The notes under the pieces were generated by a model that did not search any database, was not told the DNA's origin, and saw only the letters and a list, made by a program, of their open reading frames with translations. A DNA stretch of 64,000 nucleotides from an uncultured Prevotellaceae bacterium (GTDB lineage Bacteria > Bacteroidota > Bacteroidia > Bacteroidales > Bacteroidaceae): assembly GCA_949295905.1 (NCBI GenBank), contig CASFNA010000010.1, positions 79,481-143,480 of the forward strand, written 5' to 3'. This document shows positions 50,898 to 58,707 of this stretch, one piece after another; the stretch's first letter is position 1; every line of letters begins with the position of its first letter. Made by a program: the position numbers and the translations under genes.

Positions 50898-51263
50898 CTA
50901 TATACGACATTACCCTAAATTTTGCCACGGCAAAACCAATGGCCATGACAAAGCCATAGGACTTACATTCAGACGTAATAGTCTGGAGCGTAGATAATTA
51001 TGCAAAATAGCTTTGCGGAAAGATAGCGTGGCATCGCTTTTTTCTTGCAACAGAGTTATTATTCGGTTTAGAGTGATTGGAAATGGCGGATTTATTAGGT
51101 TGTGGCGTGATATAGAAGTGGCATAAGAAGTGTGGCAGGTAAAATAATGAAGTGGCGTTACAGAGTGGCCATGTACTTTGCTGGACACTTTATAGAGATT
51201 GAAAGAAGAGCAAATGCAATATATTCAGATATAAACCGTTATATTTGCAGCGTTATAAAGAAA
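50898..51263. other. Gap, no gene recognised
   Basis: Several short frames exist on both strands, none with coding character. A TATATTTG at 51240-51247 is a lone -7-like match on the plus strand with no gene behind it. The hairpin at 51264 belongs to the minus-strand HNH gene. Confidence 0.5.
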
Positions 51264-51300
51264 AAAGCCACCGTCATAGTGCCAAACTGACAGCGGCTTT
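51264..51300 (-). terminator. Terminator of the HNH gene
   Basis: Read on the minus strand, AAAGCCGCTGTCA pairs with TGACGGTGGCTTT (G-U wobbles only) and is followed by TTTCTTTAT. It lies about 50 bases after the HNH stop. Confidence 0.8.
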
Positions 51301-51352
51301 GATAGAACTCATGACCTTGTTGCAGCAAGGTTAGAGTGTGAACAATGCAACA

Positions 51353-51610
51353 TTACTTTGGGTACTGCTTACCTTTGGAAGAGTTCGCTCTACTATTCAT
51401 CGGCTGCAAATTGTTCAAATGGTCAGTACCACCAAGTGCTTGGGGTTTGGAATGGTCTACATTCCACCCCATTGGACTTGTCTTTCCATAAGAGTAACGA
51501 TACATTTCGTTTCCGTATTTGTCCTGTCGGTACAAATCAGGATTTTTACCCCTTATAGTCTGACCTTTATCCCAAATTTGGTCAAGCCTTTCTTCAGAAT
51601 AATTAGCCAT
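51353..51610 (-). CDS. Small HNH endonuclease-like protein
   Basis: An 85-residue protein whose second half is a compact HNH motif: WNVDHSKPQALGGTDHLNNLQPMNSRANSSKG, read in parts as the metal-binding DH, the central N and the final histidine position replaced by an N-rich helix. The first half (ERLDQIWDKGQTIRGKNPDLYRQDKYGNEMYR) is the usual lead-in of stand-alone HNH proteins of the GxxW/colicin-like group. It could be a phage or toxin-type nuclease. No immunity gene is evident beside it. Its own terminator follows. Confidence 0.75.
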   Translation of the reverse strand: MANYSEERLDQIWDKGQTIRGKNPDLYRQDKYGNEMYRYSYGKTSPMGWNVDHSKPQALGGTDHLNNLQPMNSRANSSKGKQYPK

Positions 51611-51994
51611 GACAATCTTTTTACCTTATGTTAATAATGTGGACTATCCTTGGTAACGGAGAGGAACTTCGCCATCTTAATCATCAGGAAGATTGGTTGA
51701 AAACTGTCGTTGTGTCCGAGAATGGGCTTTTAAGCACAACGAATGCCGATGGCACTAATATACTCTTTTACAAATGTCGTACCACCGTACAAATGCGTCA
51801 ATTTGTCAGATTGTAAGTCTTACTGAATGCCATACATGACAGCTACATTGAAAGTCATGGATTCCATATAACACTAAAAAGTAGTAGCATAGTTTCGGCA
51901 GATACAAAATATGCTTGACTTATAACATATTCCAGATAAATTTTGTATCTTCGCGCCGTCCAATAGGACAGACATTGCGGAAATAAAAAAGGAA
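51611..51994. other. Gap, no gene recognised
   Basis: A 62-codon frame at 51628-51816 lacks any family resemblance and is not called. A TATCTTCG at 51946-51953 is a weak -7-like match for the structured leader and secreted-protein gene beyond. Confidence 0.45.
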
Positions 51995-52136
51995 GTGCCT
52001 TATACTCGATAAATCGCCAATTTAAGAAAGTACAACGAGGCACAGAGGACAGCTCATATCAAGTGGGTTGCCCTACTGTGCGTTGTACAAGCGTTTGGCG
52101 ATGCTTTCGGGTATGCACGGTAGGAGCAGCCCACTT
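51995..52136 (+). promoter_or_regulatory. Candidate structured leader RNA
   Basis: Two hairpins stand in tandem. GTGCCT (51995-52000) pairs with AGGCAC (52038-52043). AAGTGGGTTGCCCTAC (52061-52076) pairs with GTAGGAGCAGCCCACTT (52120-52136), enclosing GTGC/GCAC and AAGC/GCTT inner helices. The second is a branched structure of about 76 bases ending 84 bases before the ATG of the next gene. I know no Rfam class it fits. It could be a cis-regulatory RNA, a recombination site or a hairpin element. Confidence 0.45.
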
Positions 52137-52220
52137 TCCTTATATATAAACTTTGCTGAAACAAAAACAAATTGGACTCTATTGGCTGCGCAGAGTTTAG
52201 ACCGTAAAATTCGCCAAAAG

Positions 52221-53576
52221 ATGAAGAAGAAAATTTTGTTGTTAGCCGCCACTCTTTTACTTTCCTTATCAGTGGCAGAAACGGCTACTGCGCAAAGTGC
52301 AGTACAAAGGAAGTCGTATGTAACAAGTAGTATGGCAAGGAAGATAACCTATTTTTGTCAGTATAAAGACCTTGCTATGGCAATATTTGCAGACGCAAAT
52401 GAAATAGTTTCAGGCGTGGAGCTTGATAAAACAATCAACACGCTTGACAAACATTTGGACTGCGCAGAAAATTTCTTTTTGGCCATTTATTACCGATATG
52501 GCATGGAAATGGGATATGGAGTATTGGAAAATATGGGGCTTACGCCACGAGAAATAGAGGTTGTGCAAGCTGAATGGAAGAAAGATGATGAACGGAGAGC
52601 CGCCATAGCGGAACAGAAGAGAAAGGAGAAAGAAAGTGGCTATTTGAAACTCATTGAAGAAAATGGTGTATTCACATCAGAGCAACTTGCCGTTCAACCG
52701 AAGATAAGCATAGACTTAACAGCCATATCAATGCTGTTGCCTGATAATCCCAAAAGTAAAATTGATTATTGGTTTTACTGTATTATCAGTAAAGATGGTT
52801 ATATATCATTGGAAGATGCAAATGATACGTTGAAATATGCAAATGCGCAAAAGATGATATACAATAACTTCATAAAAGGAGATAATGCAATAGAAGTAGG
52901 AAAAGTAGAGATAGACGGCAAACGCATTTCAGTTAACAGCCGAGTTCCTATACACCTGAATGAAGAACGTAAAAGGGATGTAAGAGGTTCTCATAATAGC
53001 GAATTGACTTTTAGAATACAAAAAGATAAACGATTAAATTCATGGTTTGTTATTTGGGGTGACAAATTTCCCAATAGACATCTTCTATGCAATGATATAC
53101 AATGTTTTAAGTCACAACTGACAGGTGCGCTTTATAATTGTCGTGGTTTGGAAAATTTGGATATTGACCGCTATAATTATATTGAAGTAATGCCGTATCA
53201 GCGTAAGTTGAAGTGCAATCTTTTAGCAGATGATGTAGAAGATGTATATTTACCACATGTATTTGAAATTTCACTACTCGATGCAGGGGGAATGAAAGTT
53301 GCCAAACTTGAATATGAGACTTGTTTGATACCTGAAAATGCCTTTGTGGAACAAGATAAGGACTATTTGCTACGTTGCAACAAGATGGAAAAGAAATACC
53401 AGAAACAACCAAACCGTTTTGTGGACGTATCTATGAAAGATGGAGATTTTACATACTACGTTAGTTCTGATGGATTTGAATATAATTTTGCCAGTGAAGC
53501 GTACAATATTTGTCTTTTGGGAAAAGAGGGTGTCTTTATGTTGTTTAATGAACAGAAGTTTGTAAAACGTAAGTAA
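52221..53576 (+). CDS. Secreted or periplasmic protein of unknown function
   Basis: A 451-residue protein with a clear signal peptide (MKKKILLLAATLLLSLSVAE, cut near TATA-QS), no lipobox. The mature part is charged and mixed alpha/beta, with a lysine/glutamate-rich helix (ERRAAIAEQKRKEKESGYLK) near residue 135. Downstream there are FYCIISKDGYISLE and several DYFxxRGLENLD-like stretches. No enzyme motif is recognised. The start at 52221 is chosen because the longer frame from 52068 covers the structured leader. Gap of 11 bases to the membrane-protein gene, so probably one operon. Confidence 0.65.
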   Translation: MKKKILLLAATLLLSLSVAETATAQSAVQRKSYVTSSMARKITYFCQYKDLAMAIFADANEIVSGVELDKTINTLDKHLDCAENFFLAIYYRYGMEMGYGVLENMGLTPREIEVVQAEWKKDDERRAAIAEQKRKEKESGYLKLIEENGVFTSEQLAVQPKISIDLTAISMLLPDNPKSKIDYWFYCIISKDGYISLEDANDTLKYANAQKMIYNNFIKGDNAIEVGKVEIDGKRISVNSRVPIHLNEERKRDVRGSHNSELTFRIQKDKRLNSWFVIWGDKFPNRHLLCNDIQCFKSQLTGALYNCRGLENLDIDRYNYIEVMPYQRKLKCNLLADDVEDVYLPHVFEISLLDAGGMKVAKLEYETCLIPENAFVEQDKDYLLRCNKMEKKYQKQPNRFVDVSMKDGDFTYYVSSDGFEYNFASEAYNICLLGKEGVFMLFNEQKFVKRK

Positions 53577-53587
53577 AAAACAAAACC

Positions 53588-54025
53588 ATGGATGTAATAG
53601 AGGTTATTTTATCATTATTAGGCGTTGGTGCTGTAAGTGTGTATTTGATTTGGGCAGTATTCGCAGCTTTTAATATACTGTGGGCGATATTTTCCGCTAT
53701 ACTGGCTAAAAGGCGTGGCAGAAATGCTTGGAATTGGTTTTTCCTGACGTGTTTCTATGGTATCTTCGGGCTGTTATTCCTTGCTTGCTCAAAGACTATC
53801 AATCAAGGAGAATACCGTGAAAGTGATACGCTGGCAAAAGTCCTATGGTGGGTATTCCTTATACCAACAACAATTATTGTTACGTTGGCGATTATTATTT
53901 CCATTGAGAAGCGGAAAGATGATGAACTGACACGTAAGGTTTTGAAGGATATGAAGCAAGAGGAACAAATGTACCATCAAGACAAAAACGACAACATTCC
54001 GACTTTCGATGATTGGGATAGATAG
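53588..54025 (+). CDS. Small membrane protein
   Basis: A 145-residue protein with about three transmembrane helices (residues 5-35, 50-67, 85-107), the motif AKRRGRNAWNWFFLTCFYG between the first two, and a charged C-terminal tail (KDMKQEEQMYHQDKND). It follows the secreted-protein gene by 11 bases. I do not recognise a family. Confidence 0.6.
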   Translation: MDVIEVILSLLGVGAVSVYLIWAVFAAFNILWAIFSAILAKRRGRNAWNWFFLTCFYGIFGLLFLACSKTINQGEYRESDTLAKVLWWVFLIPTTIIVTLAIIISIEKRKDDELTRKVLKDMKQEEQMYHQDKNDNIPTFDDWDR

Positions 54026-54230
54026 AAAAGTACAATCTATGTATCAAGAAATGGGGGGTGTCTTTAGACCAAAGGCACTCCCATTTTCATGTCAATTCCA
54101 AATTACGATTAACATCTACAAGTAGTATTATGGCATACGTACAGTTACTATTATAATTGTAGTGTCTGCTTTCCCACCAAAGTTCCATTCCAAAGTTTAT
54201 TACCGTGGAAATTAAAGAACGACAAACGAA

Positions 54231-54614
54231 ATGGAACAGGAATTTGTATTGAAGATTGCTAATGAAATCAACCGTCAGATACGGTGTGGCGTGACAACGG
54301 ACGTTGTAATGTCTTGGGGAGTTTCCAAACGCATGGCCACGGTTTACAACGACATGGCCACGCTGGCACTAAGAGTAAGCGGAGTGTTGCACAAAGGCTG
54401 GGTTTACGTCAGCTTGGACGAAAGCAGGGATGTCTATATTGTCACGCTACTTTCAGCGGACAAGAAGAAAGTCGTCAGCGTACATGATGAAGTCTATTGC
54501 GAGGATTTGGGCGGTTTGATTGACAGCCTTGTTGAGCGGAAAACGGAATGGACAGACGAAGAATACAAGAAGCAGGCATTGGCTGACAGCGAAAAGAAGT
54601 GGAATAGCCAATGA
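54231..54614 (+). CDS. Unrecognised small protein, phage-like context
   Basis: A 127-residue soluble protein (MEQEFVLKIANEINRQIRCG, then WGVSKRMATVYNDMATLALRV), acidic at the C-terminus (EWTDEEYKKQALADSEKK). No known motif. It overlaps the next gene's start by four bases (ATGA), so they are translationally coupled. The position before tail genes suggests an element-encoded accessory protein. Confidence 0.55.
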   Translation: MEQEFVLKIANEINRQIRCGVTTDVVMSWGVSKRMATVYNDMATLALRVSGVLHKGWVYVSLDESRDVYIVTLLSADKKKVVSVHDEVYCEDLGGLIDSLVERKTEWTDEEYKKQALADSEKKWNSQ

Positions 54615-54895
54615 CGATGGACGCAAAAGCAAAGAAGCAACTAAGCAAGCTGATGAAGTTGGAAAATGAACGTGGCGTTTCTCCATTCGCAAGAATGAAG
54701 CATACGCCATTACCCACCCTTTTCAGGATATTAGATAACATTTCTCCAAAATTAGACCTAAGCAAGGTTGAGAGAATTGAATATAAGGTTTTGGATGAAA
54801 TTGGGGAACGGCTACATTGGCTTTGCGATACGACAAACCAATACAATCGGATAATCATCTTGTTTGATTTGCCGCTGTATCTACAAAAGATGTAA
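54611..54895 (+). CDS. Unrecognised small protein, coupled to the preceding gene
   Basis: A 94-residue basic, helical protein (MTMDAKAKKQLSKLMKLENE, later LDLSKVERIEYKVLDEIGERLHWL). Start overlaps the stop of the upstream gene. An in-frame second ATG is at 54617. No family is recognised. Confidence 0.55.
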   Translation: MTMDAKAKKQLSKLMKLENERGVSPFARMKHTPLPTLFRILDNISPKLDLSKVERIEYKVLDEIGERLHWLCDTTNQYNRIIILFDLPLYLQKM

Positions 54896-54950
54896 AAAGC
54901 CTTTCAGTTATATCTAAGAAAAAGAGGTTGATTGAGACTGCGATTTATTT

Positions 54951-55106
54951 TTAGGTTTTAGGAACAAGGCGATACTTCAACCGCCACTGGATGTTGTCAT
55001 AATTATCCGTGGCACTATAAAGTTCGCCTTTCAACTCAACTTTTACTTTGCGGCTTTGTATCAGCCGTCTTAATTTATCTTCCATAAAATAGTATTGCAG
55101 TCTCAT
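54951..55106 (-). CDS. Possible small protein on the minus strand
   Basis: A 51-residue open frame (MRLQYYFMEDKLRRLIQSRK, later YSATDNYDNIQWRLKYRLVP) in the 500-base gap between plus-strand genes. It has balanced composition and an in-frame second ATG at 55085. It was recovered by reading the reverse strand directly. No promoter box or family resemblance is found, so this is a tentative call. The remaining gap, 55107-55395, shows nothing I recognise. Confidence 0.4.
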   Translation of the reverse strand: MRLQYYFMEDKLRRLIQSRKVKVELKGELYSATDNYDNIQWRLKYRLVPKT

Positions 55107-55395
55107 ATCAACTTCTTTTTATACCCACCTTATAACAGGCGAACTTATTAGATTGCCTGTAGATTGCCGTGTTTTAATGATTATTGGCTAAATAACGTCT
55201 GTTTTTACATTTCCATAACATCATTTCCAAGTAGTCATAATCCAGTCCAGTTATAAGCTAAATACAATCATATTTAAGGCAAAAGTAGAACTGTTTTTCA
55301 GTGGAGCCGTACACCATTACAAGCGTAGCCATGTTCCGTGGTGCTTCAAGGTAGCGAAGCCGCCATTTTTGAGTTGTAACTAAAAGTAGAACGAT

Positions 55396-55857
55396 ATGAG
55401 CTGGTTAGACGATACAGAAAACCACAGGAAACGTCAGGTGGCACTGATGGCGAAAGCCTTTGGCGGCAATGACATTCAGAAAGCCACGGACAATGACGTT
55501 TCGGAAGAGGAAGAAAAGAAGCCCAAGAGGAAAGCTACGCCCTATGGCGGCAAGTCCGACATGTACAAGATGAAGATGTTGAAGCTAAGGAAATTCAACG
55601 AGCAAGACCAAAAGGAATACGTAGGCGTTGAGGACGTGGCAAATTCCTATATCGCAAACCACGAGAATGGCGACATTATCATCAGCAAGACCACGGACGG
55701 ATATTTGGTAAGCAAGTTCCCGATTGATATAGAGAATGAGGAGGGAGAGGAAAAGGAAGCAACCACCCTTTTGGAAGCAATAGACGTGGCACTGCAATAC
55801 AAGGATGATTTGGACGATGCAAAAGCACCTGAACAAATCATGTATAAAGAGGAATAA
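55396..55857 (+). CDS. Unrecognised acidic protein, phage-like module
   Basis: A 153-residue protein (MSWLDDTENHRKRQVALMAK) with an acidic/lysine-rich segment (SEEEEKKPKRKATPYGGKSD) and a C-terminal part (GVEDVANSYIANHENGDIII) that could form a small alpha/beta domain. It sits 19 bases before the next gene and is probably in its operon. No family is recognised. Confidence 0.6.
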   Translation: MSWLDDTENHRKRQVALMAKAFGGNDIQKATDNDVSEEEEKKPKRKATPYGGKSDMYKMKMLKLRKFNEQDQKEYVGVEDVANSYIANHENGDIIISKTTDGYLVSKFPIDIENEEGEEKEATTLLEAIDVALQYKDDLDDAKAPEQIMYKEE

Positions 55858-55876
55858 CAAAAAGACAAAAGAAGAT

Positions 55877-56689
55877 ATGAACAACAAGATTTTTCAAGAC
55901 AACCTGCATACCGCAGAGAAGATAGAGGCGGCACGCAGGGCAAGGGAGCAGCAAATCAACAAGGGCATTTCTTATGGCTCTGCACCAGCCATCGGTTCAG
56001 ACATAGAGAAAGCCATCCAGTCACAGACGTTGGATGCCAACGGTGGCGATATGGACGTACTTACTCCAGAGGTTGAGGCTTACAAACGCCAGCTTGACAA
56101 CGGCAATGTAACCGAGACATGGATTGACCTGCAAATGCAGAACATACAGCGGCAACTGATATACAATCCAACCGACAACCGTCTGTTGCAGTTGAAGAAA
56201 GTCCTTTTAGCGAAGAAGAAAGAGCTAAGAACTGGTGAGAAAGCTGCCGTAGAAGCATTGTCTGCCGCCCGCAAGGCCAGCAGCTTACTCTTATCACCCG
56301 AAGACATTGCCAATGGCAGTAAGGCACGGGATAAAGCCGTACAGAAAATTATAGACACCCTGACGGAAGAGTTTGGCGAGTTAGAAGCTGACCTCAAGGA
56401 CGGTGTACACCGTGGCGGCAAGATGCTTACCTATAAGAATGCCACGCTTGCTTTCGGACGTGAGAGCATGACCACACCACTATTGGTAAACATACCCAGC
56501 GGTTTCAGCAACTGTGAGCTGCAAGCGATAAAGAAGCGTGCCACGCAGATGGCCAAGGCTTACGGTATGCAAATACTGTATGGCGAGCGTACCACGGACA
56601 TCATACTTTGGATAAACCCAACGGCATACTATGACGAGTTCGGAAACTGGCACGACTACGCAGCGGAACAATCATTGAAGAATTTGTAA
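55877..56689 (+). CDS. Phage-module protein of unknown function, coiled-coil-rich
   Basis: A 270-residue protein. The start at 55877 (MNNKIFQDNLHTAEKIEAAR) follows a purine-rich AAGAAGAT ribosome-site-like stretch; the frame from 55805 overlaps the preceding gene. It has a helical first half (QMQNIQRQLIY, LLQLKKVLLAKKKEL) and a more globular end (GFSNCELQAIKKRATQMAKAYGMQILYGERTTDII). It could be a structural or assembly protein of the element, but no specific role is visible. A terminator follows. Confidence 0.6.
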   Translation: MNNKIFQDNLHTAEKIEAARRAREQQINKGISYGSAPAIGSDIEKAIQSQTLDANGGDMDVLTPEVEAYKRQLDNGNVTETWIDLQMQNIQRQLIYNPTDNRLLQLKKVLLAKKKELRTGEKAAVEALSAARKASSLLLSPEDIANGSKARDKAVQKIIDTLTEEFGELEADLKDGVHRGGKMLTYKNATLAFGRESMTTPLLVNIPSGFSNCELQAIKKRATQMAKAYGMQILYGERTTDIILWINPTAYYDEFGNWHDYAAEQSLKNL

Positions 56690-56748
56690 ATTTGCATATA
56701 TGGCAAAAGTATAGAGATTGATTTTTAGGATAACGCATTTAGTCATTT

Positions 56749-56793
56749 CTCCCATAGCCCAAACATAGTTTAAAGGCTATGGGAGTTTTATTG
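56749..56793 (+). terminator. Terminator before the tail-gene module
   Basis: CTCCCATAGCC pairs with GGCTATGGGAG, then TTTTATTG. It covers the in-frame ATG at 56779, which is therefore not the start of the next gene. Confidence 0.85.
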
Positions 56794-56844
56794 TCGAATG
56801 CTGACGGCAATTATAATAGAGGAAAATACATTAATCCTTTCATT

Positions 56845-58580
56845 ATGTCAACAAAGAATTTAGGACAGGTGGCTGGCGTGGCGATACAGAACACACCGCC
56901 AACGAACATTGCTTTGATTTGGTATGACAATACGCCATCACAAATGTGTCACAAGGTTTATGACACTGCAAAAAAAACATGGGTAATCATAGACCAAAAA
57001 ATCATATCCTCAATAACGTACAGTGAGATTGAAAACATAGCACGCCAGTCAGGGTTGCCATTGGGAAAATTCTATCAGATTACAGACCGTAATAACACGT
57101 TGGCGCTGTCAATCGCATCAACAAAAGTACAATATACAGATAGTTTGGGAAATATCCTGATAGACGATTTAGGAACTAATATACAGTACCACGTATCATC
57201 ATCTAATTTGCAAATTGATGACATTAGCGGTACATTCAATTCAGTTAACAGCAAACTTGTCTTCATATTTGAAGAACTGGAAAACGATATTAACAATGAT
57301 TATATATTAGGTAAAACCTACCGAAATAATGCGTGGAAACTTTTTAAGTTCAAATTGAAATCATTGATTTCATCGCAAAACGGAAATTCCATAACATGGA
57401 ATAATGGGTTATTCCTTAACGCGACAAAGCTCTTTAATGACCTTAAAGACAAAATAGGCGGATTTGTTTCATATGACACATATATTAAGACAGTAGATAC
57501 GCAAAATACGGCTATAAACAACGTAGGAAAGGAAAATCAGGAGATTATTAGCAACGCCCAAAAGGCTTTGACCGAAGCTACTAAGCCTGATACATTCTAC
57601 GCAACCCAGTTACCTTCAATTTCAACTGGCGGTGAAGCTACTGATGTAGCGAAAGGAGATACGTTGTTGAATATTGTATCAAAAATACAAAGATATATCA
57701 ACAAGTTCAAATATGCTACTGGTATAAAAATTTCTGATAAGTTCACGTCATTAGACAAATCTGGTAAAGTTAATAATAACGACACTGTAGAAACAGCTAT
57801 TGCAAAACTACAAAACCAGCAATCTAATTTGCGGTTTAGCCTTCCAACAGATTGGACACCTAACAACAGTACCAATCAGAATGCTGTTGCAGGCGAGGGG
57901 TATGATTCGGTATTTGGTAAAGCCTTCCAACAGATTGGACACCTAACAACAGTACCAATCAGAATGCTGTTGCAGGCGAGGGGTATGATTCGGTATTTGG
58001 TAAAATTGAAGCTGATAGGCGAATTAAGAATAATCTGCAACGTTCAATGGATGTTGTCATTTGGGGGTATGATGAAGGTTCATATAACTTGAATTATAGG
58101 GTGGAAAATGGAATGCTTGAAATCCGTATAATTCAATTTATGAAAATGGAATGGCTTTATACGAGAATGCCAGCGTATGATTATATGAAATTCTATCCTT
58201 TTGATTTTGAAGAAGATTTTATTAATCAAATTAAACCGCTATTATTTTTGCCAAGTGGCAATGATGTTGCGAGGTTAATACCATTAACAACCATCTCATT
58301 AGCAAAAGTGGCAAATTCTGATGGTTGGGAAACTCCTAATTATGATATTAAAGCGTTGGTTTCGTTGGCTTATTCCAAATACAGCATTTATGTCGATGAT
58401 AAATATGTAGAAAAAGAGAGTTTGGGGCTTTCTTTGACACCTATTTCTAAAATATCAATGGTAGATGGCGGATTGCAGGTTCAGGAAGTCAATGATAATA
58501 CAACATTCCAAAGTTTGGCAGAGGACAGTCAAATTCGATATTACATTCCACCGATGTTAATACGTTACAAATTATTCTGA
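56845..58580 (+). pseudogene. Phage tail-type protein, interrupted by an 83-bp tandem duplication
   Basis: The start ATG 56845 (MSTKNLGQVAGVAIQNTPPT, then IALIWYDNTPSQMCHKVYDT) is of a type common in Bacteroidales phage tail or fibre proteins. The frame runs to 58092, but its last about 60 residues are nonsense produced by a second copy of 57838-57920. With one copy removed, the upstream frame joins the downstream one exactly (IEADRRIKNNLQRSMDVVIWG) and gives about 550 residues ending at 58580. The second part alone is a 177-residue frame from 58047. It is upstream of the large fibre gene and is probably a tail or host-recognition component. Confidence 0.72.
57838..58003 (+). repeat. Exact 83-bp tandem direct duplication
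   Basis: Copies 57838-57920 and 57921-58003 are identical base for base. The unit is not a multiple of three, so the extra copy shifts the frame inside the tail gene. Confidence 0.97.
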
Positions 58581-58707
58581 TTATCTACGATGGTTGTAAG
58601 ATTTGCAAAGGAGTATCGTCCCATAATGGAGCGATGCTCCATCTTTATTAACACGTCATTCAGCAGTTATTATTAGAACAAATGTATAATCAAAAGATAA
58701 ATAATTT

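Noticed and set aside
51628-51816. 62-codon plus-strand frame near the HNH gene
   Set aside because: It lies upstream of the HNH gene in the opposite orientation, without promoter box or family resemblance; more probably upstream non-coding DNA.
56779-56844. Upstream ATG of the tail gene
   Set aside because: It sits within the right arm of a terminator hairpin and would be immediately after its loop; ATG 56845 gives a more natural N-terminus.
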